Shown here: one piece after another, positions 42,981 through 52,524 of the stretch
How positions within the stretch are numbered: position 1 is the first letter of the stretch
Layout: every line of letters starts with the position of its first letter
DNA from: Streptomyces sp. A2-16
Lineage (GTDB): Bacteria; Actinomycetota; Actinomycetes; Streptomycetales; Streptomycetaceae
Assembly: GCF_018128905.1 (NCBI RefSeq)
Contig: NZ_CP063808.1
Coordinates: 3,286,001-3,350,000 of the forward strand
Direction of reading: 5' to 3'
Length of the DNA: 64,000 nt
Translations under genes and position numbers: made by a program
Notes under the pieces: model-generated
What the model saw: only the letters and a program-made list of their open reading frames with translations
Told to the model about the DNA's origin: nothing
Databases searched by the model: none

Positions 42981-43754
42981 ATGGACACGATGACGCTCTG
43001 GCACATTTCCGGCTGGGAGTTCGCCGCGCTCGCCGCCGCGGCCCTGCTCGTAGGCTTCTCCAAGACGGCCGTGAGCGGGGCCAACACGGTCAGCCTCGCG
43101 ATCTTCGCCGCGGTGCTGCCCGCCCGCGCCTCCACCGGCGCACTGCTGCCGATCCTGATCGCCGGGGACGTGCTCGCGGTGCTCACCTATCGCCGACACG
43201 CCCACTGGCCCACCCTCTGGCGCCTGTTCCCGGCGGTCGCGGTCGGCGTGGTGGCCGGCACGCTGTTCCTGCAGTGGGCGGACGACGGGATCGTCCGTAC
43301 GTCGATCGGCGCGATCCTGCTGTTCATGGCCGCGGTGACGGTCTGGCGGCGCCGCACGGCCGACGCGGAGGAGGAGCCCGACTCGGTCGCCACCCGGACC
43401 GGCCGCGTCAAGGCCCGTTCCTACGGCGTCCTCGGCGGCTTCACCACCATGGTCGCCAACGCCGGCGGCCCGGTGATGTCGATGTACCTGCTGTCCGCGG
43501 GTTTCCGCAAACTCGGCTTCCTCGGCACCTCGGCGTTCTTCTTCCTGATCGTCAACGTCTCCAAGGTGCCCTTCAGCGTCGGCCTCGGCCTCATCGACGG
43601 CCACTCGCTGCTGCTCGACCTCGCCCTCGTCGCCTTCGTCGTCCCCGGCGCGTTGCTCGGCAAATGGGCGGTGAACCGGATCAACCAGCGGCTCTTCGAG
43701 CAGTTGGTGATCGCGGCGACGGTCGTGGGCGGCGTCCAGCTGCTGCTGCGCTGA
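42981..43754 (+). CDS. TauE/SafE-family membrane permease
   Basis: 257 residues with about eight hydrophobic segments, including WEFAALAAAALLVGFSKTAV at the start, VGVVAGTLFLQW and VPGALLGKWAVNRINQRLFE at the end. The family pattern GFSKTAV..N and GGFTTMVANAGGPVMSMYLL is present. These permeases move sulfite, sulfoacetate or other organic anions, typically for export. Solute unknown; flanked by a thiolase and cobK with no clear partner. Confidence 0.9.
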   Translation: MDTMTLWHISGWEFAALAAAALLVGFSKTAVSGANTVSLAIFAAVLPARASTGALLPILIAGDVLAVLTYRRHAHWPTLWRLFPAVAVGVVAGTLFLQWADDGIVRTSIGAILLFMAAVTVWRRRTADAEEEPDSVATRTGRVKARSYGVLGGFTTMVANAGGPVMSMYLLSAGFRKLGFLGTSAFFFLIVNVSKVPFSVGLGLIDGHSLLLDLALVAFVVPGALLGKWAVNRINQRLFEQLVIAATVVGGVQLLLR

Positions 43755-43873
43755 CTGAGCGGTGGGTCCGACTCCTGGGACGGGCCAGAACGCCTGTCGG
43801 AGGGGGCCGACGTCGGCCAGAACCGCACACCCACCGGCCCGCCCCGCGCCCCTGACCTCGTACGCTACCCGCC

Positions 43874-44620
43874 ATGTCCCCCCACATCCTGATCCTCGGC
43901 GGTACCACCGAGGCCCGTGAACTGGCCGCCGGGCTCGCGTCGCGGCCGGGAGTGCGGGTCACCACCTCCCTCGCGGGACGGGTGACCCGGCCGGGCGCGG
44001 TCGCGGGGGAGGTGCGGATCGGGGGGTTCGGCGGGGTGGCGGGGCTCGCCGACTGGATCCGGGAGGAGCAGGTCGACGCGCTGGTCGACGCCACGCACCC
44101 CTTCGCCCGCGCGATCACCGCCCACGCGGTCCGGGCGGCCGCGGCGACCGGTGTGCGCTGCGTGGTGCTGCGCCGCCCGGGCTGGCGGCCCGGGCCGGGG
44201 GACCGCTGGCATCAGGTCGACTCCCTCGAAGAGGCCGCGCGGTTGCTGCCGAGCCTCGGCCGACGGGTGTTCCTGACCACCGGCCGCACGGAGCTCGCCG
44301 CCTTCGCCCACCTCACCGAACTGCACTTCGTCGTACGGTCGGTGGAGCTGCCCGAGCCGCCCATGCCCCCGCACACCGAAGTGCTCCTGGCCCGCGGCCC
44401 GTTCACCGCGGCCGACGAGTCGACGCTCCTCTACGACCACTGCATCGACGTCCTGGTCACCAAGGACAGCGGGGGAGCGGCCACCTCCGCGAAACTCACC
44501 GCCGCCCGCGAACTGGCCCTGCCCGTGGTCGTCGTACGCCGACCGCCCCTGCCGGACGGGGTGACGGCGGTGCCGGACGTGGCGAGCGTCGAGAGATGGC
44601 TGGACCTCGACCGCCCTTGA
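43874..44620 (+). CDS. cobK: Precorrin-6A reductase
   Basis: 248 residues. Rossmann-type ILGGTTEARELAAGLA, DALVDATHPFARAITAHAV, FLTTGRTELAAFAH and LVTKDSGGAATSAKLTAARE are characteristic of CobK/CbiJ, which reduces precorrin-6A to -6B with NADPH in cobalamin (B12) synthesis. Another B12 gene, cobF, lies at 46838-47611 on the other strand, separated by an MFS exporter, so the locus is a partial B12 cluster. Confidence 0.95.
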   Translation: MSPHILILGGTTEARELAAGLASRPGVRVTTSLAGRVTRPGAVAGEVRIGGFGGVAGLADWIREEQVDALVDATHPFARAITAHAVRAAAATGVRCVVLRRPGWRPGPGDRWHQVDSLEEAARLLPSLGRRVFLTTGRTELAAFAHLTELHFVVRSVELPEPPMPPHTEVLLARGPFTAADESTLLYDHCIDVLVTKDSGGAATSAKLTAARELALPVVVVRRPPLPDGVTAVPDVASVERWLDLDRP

Positions 44621-44633
44621 CCGCACGCGGGGT

Positions 44634-46736
44634 TCAGCCGGCGGTGCTGTTCGCCAACTCCCTCGTCCGCTGCGGCAGTCCGCTGCTCAGGTCCTCGACC
44701 AGGAGCCGCTTCGCGATCGTGTCCACCGCTGCTCGCAGGTCCGTGCCCGAGGGGCGGCCGATGTCCTGCTGCACCCGGTCCGCCAGCCAGTTGCCCCACG
44801 CCGTGCTGATGACGCGGGCCTCGCGGGCACCCGCCCGGGTGTGGGAGAGGAGATGGCCGGTCCGGGTCAGATAGCCCTCCTCGACCATCCGGTCGAAGAC
44901 CGGCAGCAGCACCTCGGGCGGCAGATGCCGCCGCGCGGCGATCATGCCGAGGCCGGCGTGGCCGACCATCCGCGTGTGCAGCTCCACCTGCATCACGGCC
45001 CAGGCCCCGGCCACATCGAGCCGGGTGTCGGAGTCCGCCATGATCCGGCGCGCGGTGTCCAGGTCCGTACTGCCGATGATCTTCCCGACCGACGCCTCCA
45101 GCACCCGCTGCGAGTCGGCGCCGGAAGGTGAGGCGAACCCCTCGCCCATGTCGGTCGAACCGGCCCGCGCGCTGTCGCGCAACCGGACCTGCTTGAGGAA
45201 GAGGGCGACGACGAAGCCGAGCGCGGCGACCGGCACGGTCCACAGGAAGACGGTCTGGATCGTGTCGGCGTACGCGTCGATGATCGGCGCGGCGACGGCG
45301 GACGGCAGCCGGTGCAGGCCCTCCGGGCTGGTCGCCGCCTTCGTGACGGCGGCCGGGTCCAGTCGGCCGCCCGCCTGAACGGCGGAGGCGATGCCGTCCT
45401 TGAGGTTCGGGGTCAGGGTGTTGGTGTAGATGGTCCCGAAGACCGCGGTGCCGAAGGAACTGCCGAGCGTACGGAAGAAGGTGACGCCCGAGGTCGCGGT
45501 GCCGAGGTCGGCGTACTCGACGGTGTTCTGCACGGCGATCGTCAGGACCTGCATGCACAGCCCGATGCCGGTGCCGAGCACGAACATGTACAAGGACTCC
45601 AGCCAGGCCCCGGTGGACGGCCCCATCAGGGACATCAGGAACAGTCCGAGCCCCATCACCAGCGAGCCGACGATCGGGAAGAGCCGGTAATGACCGGTCT
45701 TGCTCACCACATTGCCGCTGGCGACCGAAGCGATCAGCAGGCCGACCACCATCGGCAGGGTGCGTACTCCGGAGACCGTGGCGGAGTCGCCGTCGACGTA
45801 CTGGAGATACGTCGGCAGATACGTCAGCGCGCCCAGCATCGCGAAACCCACGATGAAGCTGAGGATCGAGCAGACCGTGAACACCGGGTTGGCGAACAGC
45901 CGCATCGGCAGCATCGGTTCGGCCGCCCGGGTCTCCACCCAGCAGAACAGTCCGAGCGCGATCACACCGCCGACGAACAGGCCGATGATGACGCCGGAGC
46001 CCCAGGCGTACTCGTTGCCGCCCCAACTCGTCGCCAGGATCAGGGCACTGGCGCCCACCGCGACGAACGCGATGCCCAGGTAGTCGATCACGGGCCGCGC
46101 CGCCGACTTGACCACGGGAATGGTGCGGGCGGCCGCGAGGACCACGACGATCGCGATCGGGACGTTGACGTAGAACGCCCAGCGCCAGGTCAGATGGTCG
46201 GTGAACAGCCCGCCGAGCAGCGGCCCGATGACCGTGGCCACCCCGAACACGGCACCGATGGCGCCCTGGTACTTGCCGCGCTCGCGCAGCGGGATGACGT
46301 CGGCGATCAACGCCATCGCCGTCACCATCAGACCGCCCGCACCGACGCCCTGCATCGCCCGCCAGGAGATCAGCAACGACATGTTCGAGGCGAGACCGCA
46401 CAGGAACGAGCCCGTGATGAACACGATCGCCGAGACCTGGAAGACCACCTTGCGGCCGAACAGGTCGCCGAACTTGCCGACCAGCACGGTCGCGACGGTC
46501 TCCGCGAGGAGGTACGACGTCACCACCCACGACATGTGCTCGGCGCCGCCGAGATCGGACACGATCGTCGGCAGGGCGGTGCCCACGATGGTCTGGTCGA
46601 GGGCGGCGAGCAGCATCCCCAGCATGATCGTCACGAAGACGACGTTGCGGCGGCGGGTGTCCAGCACGGGGGGCTGGCCGGGAGCGGGGGTGGGGGCGGG
46701 CGGCGCGGATTCCGCGGATTCCTCGGCGACGGTCAC
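44634..46736 (-). CDS. DHA2-family MFS multidrug exporter with C-terminal winged-helix-like extension
   Basis: 700 residues from GTG 46736, longer than the usual 480-550. N-terminal 14-TM exporter: [33 protein letters not shown] (motif A), and [19 protein letters not shown]. After about residue 520 comes a soluble part of roughly 180 residues: [60 protein letters not shown], like a MarR-type winged helix. The extension may sense substrate or stabilise the transporter. Located between cobK and cobF. Confidence 0.85.
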   Translation of the reverse strand: MTVAEESAESAPPAPTPAPGQPPVLDTRRRNVVFVTIMLGMLLAALDQTIVGTALPTIVSDLGGAEHMSWVVTSYLLAETVATVLVGKFGDLFGRKVVFQVSAIVFITGSFLCGLASNMSLLISWRAMQGVGAGGLMVTAMALIADVIPLRERGKYQGAIGAVFGVATVIGPLLGGLFTDHLTWRWAFYVNVPIAIVVVLAAARTIPVVKSAARPVIDYLGIAFVAVGASALILATSWGGNEYAWGSGVIIGLFVGGVIALGLFCWVETRAAEPMLPMRLFANPVFTVCSILSFIVGFAMLGALTYLPTYLQYVDGDSATVSGVRTLPMVVGLLIASVASGNVVSKTGHYRLFPIVGSLVMGLGLFLMSLMGPSTGAWLESLYMFVLGTGIGLCMQVLTIAVQNTVEYADLGTATSGVTFFRTLGSSFGTAVFGTIYTNTLTPNLKDGIASAVQAGGRLDPAAVTKAATSPEGLHRLPSAVAAPIIDAYADTIQTVFLWTVPVAALGFVVALFLKQVRLRDSARAGSTDMGEGFASPSGADSQRVLEASVGKIIGSTDLDTARRIMADSDTRLDVAGAWAVMQVELHTRMVGHAGLGMIAARRHLPPEVLLPVFDRMVEEGYLTRTGHLLSHTRAGAREARVISTAWGNWLADRVQQDIGRPSGTDLRAAVDTIAKRLLVEDLSSGLPQRTRELANSTAG

Positions 46737-46837
46737 AAGGGCACGATCACATCGCTGGGCCATCCGTGCATGCCGGGCGGTCCGCCCGGGTGTCCGTCCG
46801 CCGGCCCTCCTCCCCGGGTGCCTGTCGTCCCCGGTGC

Positions 46838-47611
46838 CTACCGCTCCTTCGGGTGGCGGCGCAGCAGATACGTGTCCATGATCCAGCCCTTGCGCTCCCG
46901 GGCCTCGGCCCGCAGCCGCTCGATCCGGGGCGCGGCCTCGGCGATCGGACCGGAGGCGAGGATCTCGTCGGGCGTGCCTATGTAGGCGCCCCAGTAGATG
47001 TCGATGTCCTCGTCGGCGTACGCGCGGAAGGACTGGTGGGCGTCGAGCATCACGACCACGTCGTCCACGCCCTCCGGGAACCCCTCGGCGAGGCGCCGCC
47101 CGGTGGTGATCTGGACGGGCCGCGCGACCCGGTTCAGGCCGGTGCGATGCCGGGCCACCAGCGCCGACACACTGCTGATGCCGGGCACCACGTCGTACTC
47201 GAAGGGCACCGAGCCCCGCTCCAGGATCTCCTCCAGGATGCCGAGCGTGCTGTCGTACAGCGCCGGATCGCCCCACACAAGGAACGCCCCGCGCTCCTGT
47301 TCGCCCAGTTCCTCGGAGATCAGCCGCTCGTAGATGTCGGCGCGGGCACTGCGCCAGTCCCCGACGGCGGGGGAGTAGGCCGAGCCGCCAGCCGTCCGGT
47401 CCCGCTCCGGGTCCCGGGCCTCCACCACCCGGTACGACCCCTCCGGTACGTGCGCGTCCAGCATGTCCCGGCGCAACTGCGTCAGGTCACTCTTCACCTC
47501 GCCCTTGTCCAGGACGAAGAACACGTCCGTGCTCCGCAGCGCCCTGACCGCCTGGAGCGTCAGCTGCTCCGGGTCGCCCGCGCCGATACCGATGACATGA
47601 ATCTTTCGCAC
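46838..47611 (-). CDS. cobF: Precorrin-6A synthase (deacetylating)
   Basis: 257 residues from GTG 47611. A SAM-dependent tetrapyrrole methyltransferase: [20 protein letters not shown] (the N-terminal SAM-binding loop), [20 protein letters not shown], and [19 protein letters not shown]. The family methylates C-1 and removes acetate from precorrin-5 in the aerobic B12 pathway; the ending [15 protein letters not shown] is typical of CobF. Paired functionally with cobK. Confidence 0.95.
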   Translation of the reverse strand: MRKIHVIGIGAGDPEQLTLQAVRALRSTDVFFVLDKGEVKSDLTQLRRDMLDAHVPEGSYRVVEARDPERDRTAGGSAYSPAVGDWRSARADIYERLISEELGEQERGAFLVWGDPALYDSTLGILEEILERGSVPFEYDVVPGISSVSALVARHRTGLNRVARPVQITTGRRLAEGFPEGVDDVVVMLDAHQSFRAYADEDIDIYWGAYIGTPDEILASGPIAEAAPRIERLRAEARERKGWIMDTYLLRRHPKER

Positions 47612-47656
47612 CCCCCGAGTCTGCCCCACCCCACTGACAGCGAGCGCACCGCGTCC

Positions 47657-47690
47657 GGGTGCCGGGTGCCGGGGTGCCGGGGTGCCGGGT
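47657..47690. repeat. Short GGGTGCC(G) tandem repeat
   Basis: Four units of 7-8 bp in the cobF upstream region. The 249 bp from 47612 to 47860 show no gene; they hold this repeat and a GC-rich hairpin near 47872. Confidence 0.6.
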
Positions 47691-47860
47691 AGAGCCTCGG
47701 CCGTCGCTTGTGGCTCCGCGACTCGGACGCTCGGGCATCCCGCCTGTGGCCGCGGCCCAGGGTTCGTTCGTGCGCTGGTCGCCACGCAAACACCGAGGTG
47801 GGCGGGCACACGCGTCACACATCCGCGTCTGCCGCAAGGGAAAGGCTCGCCCGCCGGTCC

Positions 47861-48379
47861 TCACCCCCGCAGGCGGGGGCCGCGGGTCCGTGCGTCCACC
47901 GGTGAGCCGTCCTGCTCCACGTCCTGCGCCAGCTGTCGCGCCCATGCGGTGAGTCCGGTCAGGTCCATTCCGTACGGTCGCCCCCGCCCGGCAGCCGACG
48001 CGGCCCACTCCTCCACGGCCCCGGCGCCGCGCCGCAGCAGCCTCGCCCCGCCCGTGACGTTCCCCCGGGCCGCGTGGGTCAGCCCCACGGCGAGCTGCGC
48101 CAGCCCCCGCCACAGGGCGCGCTCCTCGTCGGGACCCGACTTCCAGGCGTCCTCGAAGACCTCGTGCGCATGGAACGGACGCCCCGCGTCCAGCAGCTCC
48201 TGGGCCTCGGCCACCGTCTCCTCCGGGGTGCGCACCACACCCTCCGGCTGCCGGGCCACGCCCTCCGCGCCGTACGGCAGGGGCCGCCCGAGCCCGTCCC
48301 GCGGCCGGGCGTTGCGCGCCCGACCCTCGTCGTCCCGGTCCCGCGCTTCCGTCTGCCGTCCTGAGGGTGTAGTGGCCAT
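47861..48379 (-). CDS. DUF309 protein
   Basis: 172 residues. The N-terminal 55 are variable and charged. DUF309 proper starts near residue 57: AEAQELLDAGRPFHAHEVFE, then DAWKSGPDEERALWRGLAQL, LTHAARGNVTGGARLLRRG. The HAHEVFEDAWK motif (His, Glu, Trp) is the family hallmark, a helical domain of unknown function seen in Actinobacteria. It lies immediately before tRNA-Pro copy 2, divergent from it. Confidence 0.88.
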   Translation of the reverse strand: MATTPSGRQTEARDRDDEGRARNARPRDGLGRPLPYGAEGVARQPEGVVRTPEETVAEAQELLDAGRPFHAHEVFEDAWKSGPDEERALWRGLAQLAVGLTHAARGNVTGGARLLRRGAGAVEEWAASAAGRGRPYGMDLTGLTAWARQLAQDVEQDGSPVDARTRGPRLRG

Positions 48380-48474
48380 ACGTCGATTGTCCCGCGCCCG
48401 GTGCCCGCTCGGATCCGGCCTCCGACGTGAGGTAAAGTTCGGTACGCGCGTTCCCGCGAGTCACCGCGGGCGGC

Positions 48475-48581
<107 letters not shown>

Positions 48582-48658
48582 TTGCGGGGACCCTTTCGCG
48601 TGCACCGGCGACACCGGCGGCAGCTCGGCGACGGTCACGTCCCCGCCGAGCGGACCGA

Positions 48659-50632
48659 TCAGCCCGGGCCCCCGATCCCCTGGCGGGCCGGCTCGGGGCG
48701 GTGGATGCCGCGGGGGCGGTAGACGAGTTCGTCGGAGCGGCCCAGCAGGTCGGCGAGGTACCAGGTGATGGCCAGCCACATCTCCGTGCCCTGGAGGCCG
48801 GGCTCGGGGCCGGGGCCCGAGGTTCCCGGGCCGAAGCCGAGACCCCGGCCGTCCTGCCAGCGCGGCAGGACCCCGGCCAGCTGCCGCTCGGCCCAGTCGT
48901 GGATCTCGTCGCGGCGGTAGCCGTCGGCGGCGCGGCCGAGCTGCCGGGTGCACAGCCACAGAGGATGGACGACGTCGAGCACGTTGCAGGCGTTCTCCCG
49001 GCCGGGACCGAAATGGCGGACGTCACGCGCATGGTCCAGGACCGAGTCCACGACCCGTTCCGGGTACGGCACCAGCACCCCGAACTGCGCGAACGAGCCC
49101 CGTGTCAGACGGTAGTACCCGTTGACCACCTGGAGACGGCCCTCCTCGGCAGAGGGGCTGCCCCACGTCCCGGTCCAGGGATCGACCCGGGTCAGCAGCC
49201 AGCCGAAGAGCGACTCAGGGGTACCGCCGGCGTCGTCACCACGGTCGCCGTGCCGGAGGTTCCAATGGGCCGCCGTGGCGAGGGAGTCGACCCAGGCACC
49301 GGCGCCCCACGCCGCCGTACGCCACGGCAGGGACTCCAGTCGTACGACGAGTTGACGCGCCGTCATGTTCCGTACGCCGCGCACCGGATGGGGCAGGCCG
49401 GGCCCCAGCAGATCGAGGGCGTATCCCACGCACAGCACGTGATAGAGCGCGGCCCCCTCCCCGATGAACCCGTCGTCCTCCGCCGGCGGAAGCGGTTCGC
49501 CGAACTCCGGCACGAGACCGCTCTTCGGATCCTGGAGCCCGCTCAGGCGCTCGATGTGCTCCTGCGCGGACAAGTGCTCCGGTACGGATCCGAGCAGCAG
49601 ATCGGCGATCTCCACGGCATCGCAGTGCGCCCGTACGGTGGGCGCGACGCCAGGCCGATCGACGTAGCGCTCACCGTCCCAGCAACGGTCGAGAAGCTCG
49701 ACGGCCTGGGCCCTGGCGGCGTCGGCGAAGGCGGCCAGGCCACCCGCGCGGACTCCGGCGCGACTCGCAGGCATACGGCCACCTCCTGGCCGTGTCAACG
49801 CCGGACCAGCCGCTTCCTCCGCCCGCGCGGGGCACGTCCCCGTAGCCGGGGCCGCCGGGGCCGAGTCGCGGTCGGAGGCGGTCGCCGGGTGGGGCGGGGG
49901 CGTGCGCTCGCCGTCCGGTCGTATCCCTGGAGCGGCTGCCCTCGTGCCCGTGGCCCTCGCCGTCCACTGTGCCTGTCCGTCCAACGACGCCCGCGCCTCG
50001 GCCCCCGCAGCCGCCACTCCCGACGCCCCCGTGTCCGTCGTGACCGCCTCCCCCGCCGCTCGCCCCTCCCGCCGGTCCCGCAGCACCCGTGCCGGATTCC
50101 CCGCGGCCACCGACCACGCCGGCAGGTCTCGGGTGACGACCGCGCCCGCCCCGATCACACAGTGGTCGCCGATGGTCACGCCGTCCACGACGATCACGTG
50201 CGAGCCGATCCAGACGTCGTCGCCGACCCGGATGCCCCGGCTGGTGAGCGGCTGCCGGAAGACGGGGCGGTCGAGGGCCATGGAGTGGTTGAAGCCGAGC
50301 AGCGAGGTGTGGGCACCGATGCGGACGCCGTCGCCGAGCATGACGTTCCCGCGCACGGTGGTGAAGGGGTTGAGCGTGCAGTCCGAGCCGGTGGTCAGCT
50401 CGCCGGTGACGTAGGCGTGCGCGGCGATGTACGAGTCGGCGCCGAGCCGAAGCCGGTCCGGGAACACCGCCGCGGACTCCGCGACGTAACAGCGCTCACC
50501 GATCCCCGTGTCGCCGCCGAGCGCCCGCTGCACCTCCCGCTGGGCGATGCGCTGTTCCTCGGTCGCCTGCTCGGCGAACAGCCAGGGGCAGTGGTCGAAG
50601 TGCCGTACGGACGGCTGCCGCGCATGATCCAT
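48659..50632 (-). CDS. Fusion of a hexapeptide acyltransferase with an alpha/alpha-barrel domain
   Basis: 657 residues. Residues about 25-190 are a left-handed beta-helix acyltransferase (GGDTGIGERCYVAESAAVFP, VMLGDGVRIGAHTSLLGFNH, IRVGDDVWIGSHVIVVDGVT, IGAGAVVTRDLPAWSVAAGN). A Pro/Ala-rich linker of about 110 residues follows. Residues about 300-650 are helical hairpins (LLDRCWDGERYVDRPGVAPT, FIGEGAALYHVLCVGYALDL, WVDSLATAAHWNLRHGD), resembling a six-hairpin or terpenoid-cyclase-like toroid. The combination suggests acylation coupled to binding or cleaving a sugar or lipid. Not assigned to a pathway. Confidence 0.75.
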   Translation of the reverse strand: MDHARQPSVRHFDHCPWLFAEQATEEQRIAQREVQRALGGDTGIGERCYVAESAAVFPDRLRLGADSYIAAHAYVTGELTTGSDCTLNPFTTVRGNVMLGDGVRIGAHTSLLGFNHSMALDRPVFRQPLTSRGIRVGDDVWIGSHVIVVDGVTIGDHCVIGAGAVVTRDLPAWSVAAGNPARVLRDRREGRAAGEAVTTDTGASGVAAAGAEARASLDGQAQWTARATGTRAAAPGIRPDGERTPPPHPATASDRDSAPAAPATGTCPARAEEAAGPALTRPGGGRMPASRAGVRAGGLAAFADAARAQAVELLDRCWDGERYVDRPGVAPTVRAHCDAVEIADLLLGSVPEHLSAQEHIERLSGLQDPKSGLVPEFGEPLPPAEDDGFIGEGAALYHVLCVGYALDLLGPGLPHPVRGVRNMTARQLVVRLESLPWRTAAWGAGAWVDSLATAAHWNLRHGDRGDDAGGTPESLFGWLLTRVDPWTGTWGSPSAEEGRLQVVNGYYRLTRGSFAQFGVLVPYPERVVDSVLDHARDVRHFGPGRENACNVLDVVHPLWLCTRQLGRAADGYRRDEIHDWAERQLAGVLPRWQDGRGLGFGPGTSGPGPEPGLQGTEMWLAITWYLADLLGRSDELVYRPRGIHRPEPARQGIGGPG

Positions 50633-50715
50633 ACGAGCACGCTAGGCACTGCGGGGCCCGCCGGGGAAGGGGCGCCGCACGCGACGCGGCCGGTTCCGAA
50701 GTGGTAGAAGCGGTC

Positions 50716-50769
50716 ATGACCAACTCGCTCTTCCCCCGCTTCTCCCTCCACCCGGCGGGTGCCCGATGA
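50716..50769 (+). CDS. Candidate 17-residue upstream peptide
   Basis: ATG 50716 encodes MTNSLFPRFSLHPAGAR; its TGA (50767-50769) overlaps the NUDIX start ATG at 50766. No strong ribosome site is visible. It could couple translation to the NUDIX gene or be chance. Confidence 0.3.
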   Translation: MTNSLFPRFSLHPAGAR

Positions 50770-51428
50770 CCGAGGGCATCGACACCCCCGACCGCCGCGG
50801 CCGCACCGGGCTCGACCGCACCGGCCTGGACCTGACCGGCAACCCGCGCGTCAAGGTCCGGGACGTGAAACTCCTGTCCAGCCACTGGTACGTCGAGCGG
50901 GCGACGACCTTCGACCTCCAGCGCGCCGACGGCACCTGGAGCACCCAGCAGCGCGAGACGCACGACCGCGGCAACGGCGCCACCATGCTGCTGTACGACA
51001 CGGAACGCGAAACCGTCCTGCTCACCCGCCAGTTCCGCTTCCCGGTGTACGTCAACGGGCACCCCGACGGACTGCTCATCGAGACCCCGGGCGGTCTGCT
51101 CGACGACGATGACGAGCACCCCGAGATCGCCGTCCGGCGCGAGGTCGTCGAGGAGACCGGGCACACCATCGGCGAGGTCCGGCATGTCTTCGACGTCTAC
51201 ATGAGCCCCGGTTCGGTCACCGAGCGCGTCAGTTTCTACGCCGCCGAGTACGCCCCGTCCACCCGCACCCACGAGGGCGGCGGCCTCGACGAGGAGGGCG
51301 AGGACATCGAGATCCTCGAACTGCCCTTCCGCAGGGCCCTGGAGATGATCCGTACCGGGGAGATCGCCGACGCCAAGACCATCATGCTGCTCCAATGGGC
51401 GGCGCTGGAGGGCCCGTTCGCCAAGTGA
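50766..51428 (+). CDS. NUDIX hydrolase, NudK/ADP-ribose-pyrophosphatase-like
   Basis: 220 residues from ATG 50766. The NUDIX box is clear: GGLLDDDDEHPEIAVRREVV then EETGHTIGEV. The context HDRGNGATMLLYDTERETVL, LTRQFRFPVYVNG and YMSPGSVTERVSFYAAEY matches the NudK type, which cleaves GDP-mannose or ADP-ribose-like compounds. It needs Mg or Mn. The start overlaps a 17-codon ORF. Confidence 0.9.
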   Translation: MTEGIDTPDRRGRTGLDRTGLDLTGNPRVKVRDVKLLSSHWYVERATTFDLQRADGTWSTQQRETHDRGNGATMLLYDTERETVLLTRQFRFPVYVNGHPDGLLIETPGGLLDDDDEHPEIAVRREVVEETGHTIGEVRHVFDVYMSPGSVTERVSFYAAEYAPSTRTHEGGGLDEEGEDIEILELPFRRALEMIRTGEIADAKTIMLLQWAALEGPFAK

Positions 51429-51440
51429 GCGCGCCGGCCC

Positions 51441-51472
51441 TTGACTTGAAGTGCGCTTCAAGATGAAGACTC
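51441..51472 (+). promoter_or_regulatory. MerR-type promoter of the aldo/keto reductase
   Basis: -35 TTGACT (51441-51446) and AAGACT as -10 lie 19 bp apart. Inside the spacer is the dyad CTTGAAG-N4-CTTCAAG (51445-51462), placed as in MerR-family activated promoters. No merR gene is near. Confidence 0.5.
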
Positions 51473-51515
51473 CCGTGTGTGCCCCGAAGACGGGTACACA
51501 CGGGAGGACATCATC

Positions 51516-52499
51516 ATGAAGTACCGCACCATCGGCACCGACCCGGCGACCCGCCGCGAGGTCAGTGTCCTCGCGATCGGCGCGATGCTCTTCGGCTCAC
51601 GCACCGACGAGGAGACCTCCTTCGCCGTCCTCGACCGCTATGTCGAGGCCGGTGGCAACTTCATCGACACGTCCGACAACTACGCCTTCTGGGAGGACGG
51701 CGGTCAGGGCGGACAGAGCGAGGAACTGCTCGGCCGGTGGCGCCGCAGCCGCGGCATCGGCGAGGAGATCGTCATCGCCACGAAGCTCGGCGCGCGCCCC
51801 CTGGCCCCCGGCACCAGCTACGTCGACAACGCGGAGGGCCTGTCGGCGAAGGTGATCCGCGAGTCCGCGGAACGCAGCCGGGAACGCCTGGGCGTGGCAA
51901 AGCTGGATCTTCTCTACGCGCACATAGAGGATCACCGGGTCCCGCTCCAGGAAACGGTGGAGGGATTCGCCGAACTGGTCGCCGAGGGCACGGTGGGTCT
52001 GCTCGGCGTGAGCAACCACGCGGTCTGGCGGGTGGAACGGGCCCGTGCCCTTGCGGCGGCGGCCGGTCTGCCCGCCTACGAGGTCCTCCAGTACGCCCAC
52101 AGCCACCTGCGCCCCCGCACCGACGTCCCCGAGCCCTTCTTCCCCGACGGCAGCCTCGGCCACGCGGGCGCGGACCTGCTGAGCTACCTGCGCGCTGAGC
52201 CCGCCCTCACCCTGGTCGCCTACTCACCGCTCCTGAAGGGCGCCTACACCCACCCGGACCGCCTCCCGGCGGACTTCGACCACCCGGGCACCCCGCCCCG
52301 CCTGCGGGCCCTGACCGAGGTCGCGAAGGAAACCGGCGCCACCGTCAACCAGGTGGTCCTGGCCTGGCAGATCGGCAGCGACCTGCCCATCGTCCCGCTC
52401 GCCGGGGTGTCCTCCGTGGCCCAGCTGGAGGAGAACCTGGCGGCGGTGGACCTGGAGCTCACGGGGGAGCAGCGGGAGCGGCTGGACGGGGCGCACTGA
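51516..52499 (+). CDS. Aldo/keto reductase
   Basis: 327 residues from ATG 51516 with GGGAGG upstream. TIM-barrel AKR features: FIDTSDNYAFWEDG (catalytic Tyr), VIATKLGARPL (Lys), and LLYAHIEDHRVPLQETVEGF (His region) with VGLLGVSNHAVWRV and NQVVLAWQIGSDLPIVPLAG. NADPH-dependent reduction of a carbonyl, substrate unknown. Regulated from a MerR-type promoter; convergent with a TetR regulator 25 bp after its stop. Confidence 0.9.
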   Translation: MKYRTIGTDPATRREVSVLAIGAMLFGSRTDEETSFAVLDRYVEAGGNFIDTSDNYAFWEDGGQGGQSEELLGRWRRSRGIGEEIVIATKLGARPLAPGTSYVDNAEGLSAKVIRESAERSRERLGVAKLDLLYAHIEDHRVPLQETVEGFAELVAEGTVGLLGVSNHAVWRVERARALAAAAGLPAYEVLQYAHSHLRPRTDVPEPFFPDGSLGHAGADLLSYLRAEPALTLVAYSPLLKGAYTHPDRLPADFDHPGTPPRLRALTEVAKETGATVNQVVLAWQIGSDLPIVPLAGVSSVAQLEENLAAVDLELTGEQRERLDGAH

Positions 52500-52524
52500 G
52501 CCGCCCCCTGTCCCGCGCCCACCC

